This document shows, piece by piece, positions 11,683-23,644 of a stretch of 64,000 nucleotides of DNA (positions are counted from its first letter, which is position 1; each line of letters starts with the position of its first letter). Source of the DNA: Todiramphus chloris collaris (lineage: Eukaryota; Chordata; Aves; Coraciiformes; Alcedinidae); NCBI GenBank assembly GCA_025345505.1, contig JANVCC010000261.1, positions 7,147,833-7,211,832 of the forward strand, written 5' to 3'. Made by a program: the position numbers and the translations under genes. Under the pieces are notes generated by a model, which saw only the letters and a list, made by a program, of their open reading frames with translations, was not told the origin of the DNA and made no database searches.

Positions 11683-13910
11683 CACAGACTGGAGGGAGCT
11701 GCTTAGGCTCTGTGGCTGGAACTCATTGGGATCCATTGTATGTTTGCAGAGTCCTCTGTGCATCCCACAGGGACAACAGGAAAGCGCTGCGTGCGGTGGG
11801 TGCCTCCTGCTCCCTGAGTTGGGGCCATGGGAGCCGGGCACCCCGAGGAATTCTGCTGCAGCTGCAAAGAGCACCTTCTCTGTGATTCAGGAGGAAAGCT
11901 TTCCCGAGTAACTGCAAACACTTTTTGCCTTCCTTCGTTCTATACAGAAAGCTCCTGCTGCCTCAGATACCCTTCCCAGCACTGCCAACTACAGCAAACT
12001 TGCTTTGCAACTTAATATGTCTGAACCTCTTCGAGTCGCAGAACTCCTGCATTCTGTGACCCGGCCTGAGTTCTTTTCCATGGTTTGTCTTACCTCCAGG
12101 ATACATTTAAATAATTGCCTAGTCAATCAGATCAACCGATTCTAATCTTGTTTCAGTATTATTTTGGCCCATATAATTTATTCAATGGAAAACAGCTCCT
12201 TCATCCCTAGTTTCTAGGAAACCTTTTCTGGTAATTCATATTGACAGCAGCGAGTTGTGACATTTATCGGTGAGGTGAAGCTGACCAGCTGCAGGGCTTC
12301 TGACTGATTTACTCAGCCAACAAGCTGCTCATGATTCCAGCCAAGTATTGACTTTTCCTTTCCTCCCCTCTAGTTGGGGAGAAAATATGGAGACATTCTT
12401 TATGGTTATATTTTTATTTTTACCAGTCATACAGAAGGTTAAAAAAGGACCATAGACATTATCTTCCCTTGAAAATTTATTTTCTTAATACAGAAGAATC
12501 TCAAATATATTTCAAGGAAAGAAAATCAGCATTGAGTTTAAACTAGTTGAAATATAAAATAAATGAGCAGATTTTATCTATCGTTATTGGAATCATTTTA
12601 CTTCAATAGAAATGAGCTTCAGTCTTGTAAACAACCTATCTGCAGTCAAATGACCTTTGTGATAAAAAAACTCTCTAACAGTGCAAACTTAACTCATTTT
12701 CATTCTTTAAGCCTAGAAGCACAAACTATGCTTCAGGTATTCTTGGGGTTTGTGTATTGTTAAAGACAAAATATCCATCGAAGTCAAGGATAACTTCCAG
12801 TAGTTCTCTAGTTTCACCCGCTCCAAAATGGAAAATATATTTTAGATCAGGGATTGGACTTAATATCCTTTCATTTTTAGTAGGAATAAAGAATTCTGAA
12901 TCGAATTAAACAGCAGTTATCCCAGCCCCACTTTCATGAGGGAAAATGGAAATTAGTATTTCTCTAAGGTAGTTTTAATTGCTATCTGTTTCTTTTTTTT
13001 ACATCTGCAACCTGAAGCATATGTAAAGAACAATAAAACATTTCATCATGACTATCAAAGTGGAAATTTTCATGTAGCTCTTGACAAAGGTGTTTAAAAT
13101 TAATATAGTTTTGTCTGGTAAGGTTAATTGCCTATTTCCTTGAGGTGCAAAACTAAGAATCTCAAATTTTTCTGTTTACTATTACAACATGAGTTCATTT
13201 TTTTTTTACTTACATTCTTATAGATCTGAACAGCCAGAGAAGGCTGAATCCCCCTGTACTGCACACTAATAATGGGTGTTGATCTCATACCATAAAATCA
13301 AATGTCAATGTGCCGTCCTGCACACTCATAAGACTGTAGTTACCATTAGCATAACTAGCAGATACAATCCACATCCTGCAGAATTATTAGATGATGTTGC
13401 TAATTAGAACAACTGGGCTTCATAATCCCCTTTAGACTCTCCAGGTCAGAGGCAAAGAAGTTTCAGCAGAGAAACAAGCACTTCCCAGAAGGACTGCAGC
13501 TAACAAACTAAGCGGTTTTTCTTACTTTTTGAGTCCCTTTTTTCTGGACTATCATGCCCAGGCTGCAACCAAACTTTAGGAAAGCATGAGTATTTCTAGA
13601 ACTGACATTTTCAAGCACCAGTGAATTACTGCCTCATTCATTCTTGGCAGTGGTACATTATATCCATAATTGCTCTGCTTGAGGAGGTGACATTTCCAGA
13701 AATGGCAGTTCAGCATGGCAAAGGACACAACACTGCTGGGAAGATGAGTCAAAGGTGACAAGACCGTGCAGCTGCCAAAGAACTGGCACTCCTCGCTACA
13801 TCAACTCTAGATGTAGCTGAGTTCAAGTGTTGGAGTCTTGGTGGAGACTCAAGTCAACTAATGTCCCTGACTCTGTCACCTGATTTCCGTGCTACTCATT
13901 GCTGGGTGTT
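11683..13910. other. Single-copy non-coding DNA, no gene seen
   Basis: GC-richer up to about 12000, then AT-rich. No transposon, RNA gene or exon recognised. Near the right end are two small inverted repeats: TACATC/GATGTA arms at 13797-13815, and GAGTCT/AGACTC arms at 13833-13850. Confidence 0.55.
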
Positions 13911-13916
13911 AACTCA

Positions 13917-13976
13917 GAGGCAATTATTGAAGCCCTTAAACCTGCTGAGGCCATTATTGAAGACTTTAAACCTGAT
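13917..13976 (+). repeat. 30-bp tandem duplication, two copies
   Basis: 13917-13946 and 13947-13976 are adjacent direct copies that match at 26 of 30 positions. The period is a multiple of three, so in the forward frame the copies read EAIIEALKPA and EAIIEDFKPD. This frame opens after a stop at about 13882 and closes at TGA 13998-14000, with no ATG before the repeat. It could be a decayed coding scrap, but a simple replication-slippage duplication is the more economical reading. Confidence 0.7.
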
Positions 13977-13979
13977 GGA

Positions 13980-16900
13980 AGGCAGCCAGAGTTTTGTTGA
14001 GAAGAGCACAAAGGACGGTAGGGAGAGCAAGTAAGGGAAAGAGAAGGGCAGAATGGTTTGGCATAAACCAGGCAGGAAAGGCTTCTGATGGATAGGAAAA
14101 ATAAATTGTCAATGTTATTATAAGGACTGTGGGATAGAGAAAATGCCCACTGGCAGAAGCATTCTCACTTCATTATAATGGCAATAAAAAGCATCTACTT
14201 TACTGATAATTGTGCTAAAACTCCTAAAACTTGTTGTTGCACCAGAGACCACCAAAATCTAAGTAATCACAGAGGTTAATCCATAGATACTAAGCATGTG
14301 TAACTGTGAGTGTTGCATTCTGCTTGCCGTATAAGGCCCTAGAAACTAAGATGTATACACCCACACTCAGTCATTTTTACCCGTGTAAAGAGGTTATGTT
14401 TTATCATGTTCATATATACAATGCAGGTATGTTTGAAGAGCACGTGTATTGCCAGAGATGGACTCAGGAAAAGAGTACACTTTTCAAACTATGTTTAGAG
14501 CGGATTCTTTAACAAGAAAATATATAAAGTTTCCTGTTTGAAGTGTTGTGGCTTCTTCAAATGTAGCTGTGAAAAACGCCTTTTGTCATTCCTCCCCAGT
14601 GCATCGCGCTGTGACAAGGCAGTCATGTTACATAACATGATGTGACTGATACCAAATGGCATGTGGAAGATTTGATCTCTCTCCCTTTTAGTACGAGAAT
14701 CCCAAGCTACCACCGTCTGGACTTTGGAGGGTCTTTTCTTTCTATTCAAACACGGGGAACAAAAGGACACTCTGTTTGAAAGTCCATCTAGAAGAGCTGT
14801 GCTTAGAAACACTGCTAATATTTAGCTTACATCTATTAGCTGAAAAGTGTCTTTGCCTTTGAAATACTCACATTTTTACTGTCTGCCTCTTTCCCCTCTC
14901 ATCAAGAGCAGATCTTTATTAGGGCCTATAAAACAGGCTTTGAGAAACTTAAGCATGTAATCCTATATGGCTCATGGTATCAGATGGTGAGGTGCATACT
15001 GCATCGGTGACCCCCTGGCTTGACCCACTTACTGTGCTGAGAGCAGCGGGAGGGAAGGAGGAAGGAGGATGCTGAGAAGGCACTAGGAGAGGGAGGGCAC
15101 AGCAGGGATGTAGGAGGCTGAAAAATGGGGGTTCATTCCCTCTCCCATGGTGTATTTTTGAAACTCTTGCTCTTTTGGACTCCTTGAATCCGGTGTGTCG
15201 AGAGAGCTGCATCTTTTCAGAAGTGTAACAAGGAATTACTTCATGCAAGCATAAATTCATTCACCACAATTTAATCCAACGGTGGTGTAATCCAACTGAT
15301 CTTAATAGAGTTATCCCAGGGATAACATTGGCCCATCAGTGTAATTGCCCTGGGTTAAGTGGCCTCAGAAACCAGGTTAACGGGAGATTTACTGCCTAAC
15401 AAAGACTGTTTTACAAAGAAAAGTTTAAAAAATAAAACGGACTAGTCTTTCTGTTACAGATTCCCAACCAGTCAACCCAATCCCATGCTCTCTGCCTGAA
15501 ATCTTCACTGTGTTTTACAGATCTGTCTGCAACTGTTTTTGTACTTGCAGGTCAGTAGAAGCAGGTAGTAGAATGGTGTGTAAGAAAAAGGAAAACAGTG
15601 CAAATGTAAAAAAAAAAAAAAAAAGCATAAAAATTCAGGAAACATTACAGCAGTTTCATATTTATATCAAAAAATATAAAAGCGATGTGCATTTGATGGA
15701 TGAGAATGTACAATACAGTCATAATATTTGCAAAGCCATCCTGAAAAGTAACCAACCAGAATCCAAACAACGATAGTGTCTTTGGTTACATGTCAGTACA
15801 GTAAGTGAGAATTATTTTTAGTCACAAACTTCAACATCAGCAAATAGCAAACATAGCTTTTAAAAAGCATTCATCAGAGGGAAAGTGAAACAGCTCCAAA
15901 TATTCAACTTAATGTCAAATATGTCAATATGTCAGCTTCATAACAGGATTGTTTCTAAAATGACATATTGTAAACTGACAAGTTAATAGATATGAAGTTT
16001 CATTTATGTACTTTTACAACTCTAGAAAGTGAGGTCATTCTTATATTTTTCTCTCACCAAAACCCATGAGGTAGACTCCAAAAAGGTAATAAGCCTATAA
16101 ATTACACTGTCATCTGAAGGTTGGGATTATTTTCCTGGATCAATCCAAAATATCTTCCAGAGCTGTGTCTTGCTCCTGATGATCGTTTATGATTCATAAA
16201 ACTGATGACATGGCCTACATTTCCAAGTGTTTCACTGAGACAGTGGTTCAGATTGTCTCTAAGGAAGAGGTCTTTATAACACGTACTAATCAATTTTCAG
16301 GTTTTCAACAGTGTATTTACATACAAGTGTTTTACCTGTTGCTCAGCTGTCATGCCTTCATTGTGCTCTCTCAGCAGTCCTGCCTAGATCTCACTCCTAT
16401 CTCAATTCAGTGGTGATCCAAATAACAATGAATGCAAATGTCTGTTTCAAAGGCAGAGATCATTCAAAACCAGTTAATTTCTCTACTGTCTTCTAGTATT
16501 CTGTTTGGGACTAGGACATCTAGCACTCTGGCACATCCCTTTCCCAAATGTGTTCAACTTTGTGTAGTTATTACTCGTGATCTGAGGTCTGGGAGCCAGT
16601 ATTGGTCCTATCTCCCTAGCACTCCAGTCTATTGAGGGTTGACTTCATTTATTGGCGATCCGGGGATCAATAAGTCATTCATTGTCCAAGTAATTCACAG
16701 CACTTGAACAGCAAACTCAAGCTGAGAATGGTAGCCATGACATACAAGCATTATCCATGCAGCCCAGGAACAAACCAAGAGAAGGCTTACATAGGTCATG
16801 TTGGCTATGTTAAGTGCTGTAAAAAACTTTTCTGGGTTTTATATTCTGTGTGTGTGACCACTGATTTAGGAAACAGAGAACTTTACCTTTTGGACAGTGA

Positions 16901-18265
16901 CAAATGAAAAACTGCTTCTTGATAAGAAAAAGTGGAAAGATGGAAAAACTGGAAATCAGTTTGTAGATTCAAATGTATCACGGGGTCAAACAGGCTTCAG
17001 TTTGCCCAATCTCTGATTGAGAATTAACTAAAGGCCAATTGCTTACCTATTTGGAAGCTGTGCTTTTATTTGGAATATTAACTGAGTCTGAAGACAGGAA
17101 GAATAAAGAATGCCTTCATTCAAAGATAATAAAGCTTAGCTGCTCAATATTCATATCAGTTAAGAAAATGAGAATTCTATAGCGGGGTCTTGCCTGAGTG
17201 TGTACGATTGCAACAAGAACAGCCTCGTCAAAATGGAGCTCTAAAGCAGGACACTGCAGAGGATGACTGAGTTAGAAACTAAATACCACAAAGAGAGACA
17301 GTTGTGTTGCAGTGTTTCCCAGACATTATAATTCATGAGTTTGATTCAATTAAAATTATTTCAGAGCTTTCTAAGAGCAAAACAGGGTGGTCAGAGCCAG
17401 TAAAGCCATGAAAATTGGCTTCACAGATGGCTGGCTTGCTCTAGAAGAAAGCAGGAGGTGTACAGAAAACTTCCAGAATGACCTCCTGGCAAGTCAAAAC
17501 TTGCAAGATGAAAAGGACAATCATGCAACTCAGTGCCAGGAAGCTGGCTAGGGAAAAGAATCACTCATATGAACCATTTGTTCTTAGATTCTCAACAAAT
17601 TAGTTCTTCTGCAGAAAATCTGTTTTGAAACTATGTCTTCTAGAGATAGGTTCATCCAGGGCCTCCTGCCCAATGCATCACATTTTAGACACCAAAGACC
17701 AGATTCTGGTCATATGGTTACATAGATAATAAAATAAGTAAGGAGCACTTTACAGTGGAATGGTACCAGTGAAAGTCTTGTGTAAAAAGAGAAGGCAAAT
17801 ATTAAGAGTGGATTTTATAAGCAAAATCTCCACCAAAGTGGGCTAAACAAGAATCTGTGAGGTGGAGAGAAAATTGAGTTCCAGAGAGGTTTTGGGTGGG
17901 ATGTTTTTCCTGGGGCACAGGGCAAGATTGAGTTCTTTTTTTTTTTTCAGTTGAGGCCTCAGATATCCCAGTCTGTTTCAGAGGGGAACCAAGTACACAC
18001 TTCTGCTGAAATTTTCATAGAGAGTAACAGCCATCTTGATGGGCTTTCTGTCTTCCCTTTCTTCCCCTTTCTTTCCAATTTGCCACATTTCTCTTTGCTT
18101 ACCTTCCTGTCCATATGGGATCTGCACTTGAATGACAGTCTTAGAGTTGTTGTCAGCAGGCTTTGGGATTTTCCAGGAACATTATTGGTAACTAAATGCA
18201 AAATATAATTACAGGATTTATACCATAGGTATTTAAACATTGAGGCTGCATAAAGGAAAGTGTTC
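13980..18265. other. Single-copy non-coding DNA, no gene seen
   Basis: No gene or dated transposon recognised. Contains an odd palindrome at 15310-15326 (GTTATCCC, A, GGGATAAC), an A17 run at 15608-15624 and a T run near 17936-17950. Open frames are at most 105 codons and unremarkable. Confidence 0.55.
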
Positions 18266-18271
18266 TTGTAT

Positions 18272-18343
18272 CTGTAAATGTATACAAATATATTTATAGA
18301 AATGCATATTTATATACATATATACACAAATACATGCATATGT
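18272..18343. repeat. TA/CA-rich low-complexity tract
   Basis: Alternating TATACA, TATATT and ATGCATATG units, an imperfect purine-pyrimidine alternation. It is a degenerate microsatellite with no coding content. Confidence 0.7.
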
Positions 18344-18349
18344 GTGATC

Positions 18350-20455
18350 ATTATTATAGAAGAGACATTGCATATATCACACTTATCTGCTATGATATCA
18401 GGAGAGGGCTGTGTCACTCAGTTGCCCAAGCCTCACTCTGAGTGTTGAATCAGGTGCAAGGCAGGTTGCCATTTATAGTGTTTAAAATGTTTCCTGTAAA
18501 CGTGCAGGAAATATTTGTTTGAAGTTCTGAAGGAAACAGTATTGATGTTCACAGAGATGCGACAAACTACTTGATGAAAGAAATAATTTTCCAGAAAGAG
18601 TCCTATGGGAGAAAGAGAGCCTGTTTATTTACATGAAGATCAAAGCAACTTTCATATGAATTGATGCTAAATATTTAGTACTTGAGTGACTAGCAAAGAA
18701 CACTCTAAACTTCTAAAGGAAAAAATAAAACCTGGGAGACAAATCCCAATATATAAATATATATAGGCTCTGTTGGCAAAACCACTTTTTTTATTATTTG
18801 CATTACAGTGGTGTCTAGAGTCCGACTTGAGATCAGAGGCTTGCTCTGTCACACTGCGTACAAACACTTAGTAAAATACAGTCTCTTTTCTGACAAGCTT
18901 ATCATGTAAACAGGCAAAGGTCAAGAAGGAGAATGTTTTCAGATTCAATTTGTACAGATTTCCCTTATAATATCAAAATGTGTGCACTGAATAAAACTGA
19001 CATTAATTAATCCAAGCACAATTTCAGTGGAAAGTACTTAGTGCATATGTCAGACAAACCAAATATGAACAAAAGACCCCACATATAAACTCCCTGATGA
19101 AAACTTTCCTTAGCTTCCTTACCTATATTCTCATTTTCTCCTGATCCAAACCAAATGTAACTGCAAAAGTAAAAATCAGAGCTGAGTTGTCCTTACGCGG
19201 TAACAGCGGGACACAACAGTCACAGACTGATCAAGCACAAAAGCAGTACAAAAAGCAAGGGATTTCTCCTCACTGACAGTGAGCAGAGTCCAGGAGTAGA
19301 CATCCAGCCACCAGAGAGAACTGTCTGTGTGGACTCCCAGCAAACTCAGCCTGGCCCCAAACTGCTGCCAGGGATCTCAGTCCCCCTTCTTAAAGGTGAG
19401 TCCTGAGATTTGAGGAGGAATTGTGCCCAAACTGGTGAATGTATCTGACTGACAGGTTTTCTGCAGCTTGGGAGGGAGAGGCTGGGAAATAGGTCAGTGA
19501 TATGCATGTCTCATGGTTCACCACCTTCTTCCCAGCTTCTAGCTGCAGATGCCTAACCCTGCAAGACCTCCCTCTAGAAATCAGCACAGTGCTAACGCAC
19601 ATCAGTGACTCTGGGACCATGGTTAATCTGGAGCTAGGCTAAATTCACACTTCCTCGATTCAGAAGAACTTTGTCCTCCTATGTGTAATGTACTACTTTT
19701 CAGTGTATGCTCCTGAATAGTCCTCATTTCTGTAATACTTTTCCCAGTAGCACAGTAAGTGCGCCTTTACCATCTGTCACACGCGGTTTGTTCTCTCTCT
19801 TGTACTTTATTACTATCCATATAAAATAGCATATAAAGAGCAGGAAGAATAGGGCTGTTGGCTGCATGGAGTAAATAAGAGAAATACTGAAAACAACCTG
19901 TAACAGACGTTTATGAAAAAATAATTTGCTTTCTATTCCTCTTTTCCTTCACATGTTCAAAGTAGATTCTTCAAGCAACAGTTCGCTGGTCATTGCTCTC
20001 TTTCTGTTATTGTTGTTGTTGTTTTCTACAAAGGAATGATTTTATTTTAAACTTAAATAGTGAAGATTTTTCTTTCTCAGTGAGGGTTTATAATAAGCAT
20101 GCTATAATAAGAACTAGACTATCTCAAAGAAACAAAAAAAGTACCATTGCTTTAAATTCCAATTAAATTTACAATGTTAGGAAACCAATAAAAAAAAGCC
20201 AAAAAACCCCACGGTATACTAAGCCTTGTAGACAGTTTCAGGCACTGAACTATAGTGAGCTCCGGAGAATTGACTCCCTTTCCTCCTCTGCGGTGGCTCG
20301 TGGAGGTCATGTGCTCACTGGCACTAGCAGCTATTGACTTGGGAAGTGTCTGCATTAATTCTCTGGGTGACCTCAGATGGGCTTATTTGCCTGTCAGTGC
20401 AGAGCTGGTCTCTCTGGGATAATTGCCCACTTAAGTCTGAAAAATTCTGAGGTCT
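18350..20455. other. Single-copy non-coding DNA, no gene seen
   Basis: No interspersed repeat or exon recognised. A short (TTG)n run is present at about 20010-20022. Confidence 0.55.
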
Positions 20456-20460
20456 GAAGT

Positions 20461-20640
20461 TCATAGAATCATAGATTCACAGGCTGGTTTGGGTTGGAAG
20501 GGACCTTTAAAGATCATCTAGTCTATCCCTCTGCCACAGGCAGGGATATGGGGAAGTTTCCACATCTTCATTGTCAGAAAGATCTCCTTGAATCAATCCA
20601 CTTTTCCTCTTTCCAATTTCATCTCATTTTGTCAGGTAAC
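20461..20640 (-). mobile_element. CR1 LINE 3' end fragment
   Basis: Read on the plus strand it begins TCATAGAATCATAG, the reverse complement of the CR1 terminal repeat, followed by GGTTTGGGTTGGAAGGGACC, AGATCATCTAGT and CTGCCACAGGCAGGGA. These are diagnostic of the avian CR1 3' untranslated region, so the element runs on the minus strand with its 3' end at 20461. After about 20550 the match is looser and shorter than the usual tail, consistent with an internal deletion, and fades near 20640. It is 5'-truncated, as most CR1 copies are, and has no coding sequence. Confidence 0.92.
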
Positions 20641-20750
20641 ATTTCACTTCCTGGTAACTAGTCTAAAGTTATGCTAATCAGTAGTTCAAAGTTTTGCTAA
20701 TTAGTAGTGCAGCTACGGATATTAGAGCTGGTTGGCACCTTTTAAAAGAA

Positions 20751-20769
20751 TTTTTTTTTTTTTTTTTTT
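20751..20769. repeat. T19 homopolymer run
   Basis: Nineteen consecutive T residues between the two CR1 copies. On the minus strand it would look like a poly(A) tail, but no retroposed gene body or flanking target duplication is visible, so I treat it as a simple repeat. Confidence 0.8.
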
Positions 20770-21109
20770 AAATCACAGTTTATCGATGCCAAAACGTTTC
20801 ACAAAACTGTATCGATTTCAACGTGATTTGTGACGGTAGCATTTTTGAGGTCACAGGTGAAATCTGTTGCAACTCTAAAAAGGCACGTGCAGGCAGAGAG
20901 ACATTAGAAAACTCATCCTTTCACTACACAAATACACATTCCTTTTTGGAGAACATTTATTGTGCTTGTTTTGAATTTAAATTGCAACAAAATCTTGAAT
21001 TGCTGTAATAAAATCATATTGTCAGTACTTAGCCAGTGTATGTGTATTAAGACAGTGGAACTGTGTCCTCAGTTTCTTTTCTGTCAGAAATTCATACATA
21101 TCAGGAGAA

Positions 21110-21810
21110 ATTCAAATGGTCTGTCTCTCTGGGTTTGGTATTATTCAGTATTTTCTTTAATGACCTGAAAGGAATTGAGAGCAGGCTCAGACACCAGATA
21201 CAGTTACAGATACCATTTACTGGGAGGGACCAAAGGAATGTTAGAGGACAAGGACAGAATTCAAGATTATTTTAATAAATCGGAGATATGGACAGAAAAC
21301 ATGACAACATTTAGTAGTGGTAAATGCAAGATGCCAGACTTAGTCAGGATTCATTAACTGCATAAATATAGGATGAGGAATAACTGGCTATAAACAGTTC
21401 TATAGAAAAATAAATGAGGGGTTCTAAGGGGTCACAAAGTGAACATAAGTCACCAGTGTCACGCTGCTGTGAAAAAGGCAAATGCCTCAGAATATGTCCA
21501 GCAGGATGTATGAGAAAGCCTATGACTGGAAGGAAATGTGAAGTAATCCCTCTGCTCTGTTCAATGTTTTATTCAAGACTGTGGCCTTAGATGGACTATT
21601 GTGTCTACTCCTGGGCACTACACTTCAATAAACTCGTAGATCAATGCAGAGAGTCTAGGAGAAAAAAAAATAAGAAAAAAATAAAAAAAGAAAGATCAGA
21701 GGTTTAAAAATATGGCCTATGGGGAAAGACTAAAGGAAATGAGTTGTTTAATTCAGAGTAAGGAAGACCAAAGGATGGCATTTGCTTTAAATAACAGTGG
21801 AACAAACAAA
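21110..21810 (+). mobile_element. Ancient CR1 LINE, reverse transcriptase C-terminal remnant
   Basis: A strongly diverged CR1 of the old amniote type. Landmarks in order: GGTATTATTCAGTATTTTC followed by TTTAATGACCTG at 21137-21168 (the LFNIFINDL-like reverse transcriptase segment, here LFSIFFNDL); a CAGACACCAGATACAG-type FADDT region; AATAAATCGGAGATATGG; GGTAAATGCAAGATGCCAG near 21320; AGGATGAGGAATAACTGGCT near 21371; CAGTGTCACGCTGCTGTG then AAAAAGGCAAATGCC near 21456; ACTATTGTGTCTACTCCTGG then GCACTACACTTCAA near 21596; and GGCCTATGGGGAAAGACTAA near 21714. The order and spacing match the C-terminal half of CR1 ORF2. The frame is broken by many stops and indels, so it is a dead fossil. An A-rich insertion lies at 21661-21693. 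The 3' limit is uncertain and may reach 21930. Confidence 0.85.
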
Positions 21811-21939
21811 AGAGATGAGATGTTTTCTTGAAGTTTTTTTCTGGTCCTAGGATCTCATGATTCCTGGCCACTAAAGTAAGTTGGACTGTAGTACTGTGGA
21901 GCACAGACACCACCCAGAAATGCGTAATACCTCCAGGAT

Positions 21940-23500
21940 AAAAAATAGAGGTATCTTTACCTTTGCAGAGCTCTTACTAGAGTAGCTTATGGAGGGAAAA
22001 GGGTGCAGCTGAGCCAGAATGATGTCTGGCCATTCAGTAGTATTGCACAGTCTATGTAAGTCACTGGATAAGAACCTTTTAAAGTCTACTTGTACAGTAC
22101 CATCTATAACCTGCTTCCACTCTAGAAATACTTCAAGAAAGCAAAAACCTGATCCTTATTGTGAGTTTACTGACATTTGAAATTTACTGTGTACCAATGT
22201 CACCATTTTCATCAGTGTCCCATCATGAAAAATCCCTGTAAAGAGTAGGATTACCTGATATTCCTCTTTATGCAAATCATCTGGACTTCCTTATCCTTGT
22301 GAAAATGTCTGAAGATTTTTAATAATCATTTTGCAATCAAACAAAGTTATTAAAGGTATAGCTTCTATACAAATAAAACTTCAGTAAAAGGGCTGAATTA
22401 GACCTTAGAGGAATTTAAATGCTTTATGTCTGTAAAATGACCACTTTTTTTTGTTGTGTGTCAAAGTCTTGTACTGAAAAATGCACAGGGAAGCAACAGT
22501 GGAAAGTGGGGAGCTTACTCAGGATAGGGTGTAAATACAGATAATTTCTGCTTTTATCTGAATTTCTGTAAAACCCAAAGGAAAAGATAATCACTTTGTT
22601 TCATATGGAAAGAAAGAGTTGCCCAGTGGTACAACTGGATGAAAGCTGCTGAGAACAGAAAGCAGTGAGAGTTTGAGCTCTGCTTTAAAAACAACATTCA
22701 GGGGCTGCACTGCTTGTCAAGCTGCACAGATTCTGCCCTTGCAAACTGCACTGTTTTCCCCAGCAGTGAAAATGGTGAGGAAGCCCAGTGAGCCCTAGTC
22801 ATGTGAGTCCCCGGGGGAACCTGCTGGAGTGGACAGTGGTTGTTAACATCTGGAGACAGAAGAGGACAGCACAGACAATGCAGAACAGGCAGGGAGAGGG
22901 TAAAATCTAGAATGTCCTGGAAGCTGTGATCTTCCGTGTCCTCGCCAGAGCTGCTGAGGAGCTGCTCTGAACGGAATGTCTTTCACCCAACAAACCCCTG
23001 GCAAACTGTCCTCTCCTCAGCTTCACTCTCAAAGTATGCAGACTTAGAACCAATCTTCCTCTTCCTGTGTGCCGGTGGGATGAGGAAGGAAGAACCTAGG
23101 TTTGTGTGTCACTAGCAGGTGAAGTTGAAACCAACTTGAAAAAGTGTGAGCTGCCTAAATAGGAAACAATTTCCTCAGCTCAGAAAAATGTTAATAGACA
23201 CCAGAAACCTTATGACTTGATAAATAGAACAGGAGAGTAGATAGCAATAACAAGAAATTTTTTCCATTTTTGAAAAATAAAAATTCTTATCAGGCACCCA
23301 CCATGTGCTATAATTTAAAAGCTTTTGAGCAAAGAGCATTTCTTTACTGCTAAAAGGTTTAAAATATTGCAATATGTAGACCAAAAATTCCTGATTAGCT
23401 GTGGCAGATGAGTCAGCAGAGAAACAGTTCACAACACAGTGCAGCCTTTACATTTTGACTTATATTGTTAAGGGCTCCCCAAAATCATTCCAGAAAGGCA
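21940..23500. other. Single-copy non-coding DNA, no gene seen
   Basis: No gene, RNA or transposon recognised. A moderately GC-richer section at 22680-23060 has no recognisable exon. Confidence 0.55.
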
Positions 23501-23505
23501 AAGAT

Positions 23506-23640
23506 GAAAAAAGAAGGAGAGGGAGAGGGAGAGGAAAGGAGAGGAAAGGAGAGGAGGAGAAGAAGAGAGAGAGAAAAGAAAGAAAAGAAGGGAAGAGAAG
23601 GAAGAAAGAAAAAAGAAAAGAAAAGAAAAGAAAAGAAAGA
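23506..23640 (+). repeat. 135-bp uninterrupted purine (GA/GAAA) tract
   Basis: Every base from 23506 to 23640 is A or G. It grades from GGAGAGGGAGA units through GAGGAAAGGA repeats to an AAAAG repeat at the right end. Long homopurine runs with mirror symmetry can form intramolecular triplex (H-DNA) and are length-variable. The lysine/arginine/glutamate-rich open frames across it, and the serine/phenylalanine/leucine-rich ones on the other strand, are composition artefacts. Confidence 0.95.
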
Positions 23641-23644
23641 CATT

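Noticed and set aside
15310-15326. GGGATAAC palindrome resembling part of a homing endonuclease site or rRNA
   Set aside because: Only a few bases match, with no flanking rRNA or intron sequence; reported only as a palindrome within the region entry.
20751-20769. T19 as the tail of a processed pseudogene on the minus strand
   Set aside because: No gene-like body and no target duplication lie next to it.
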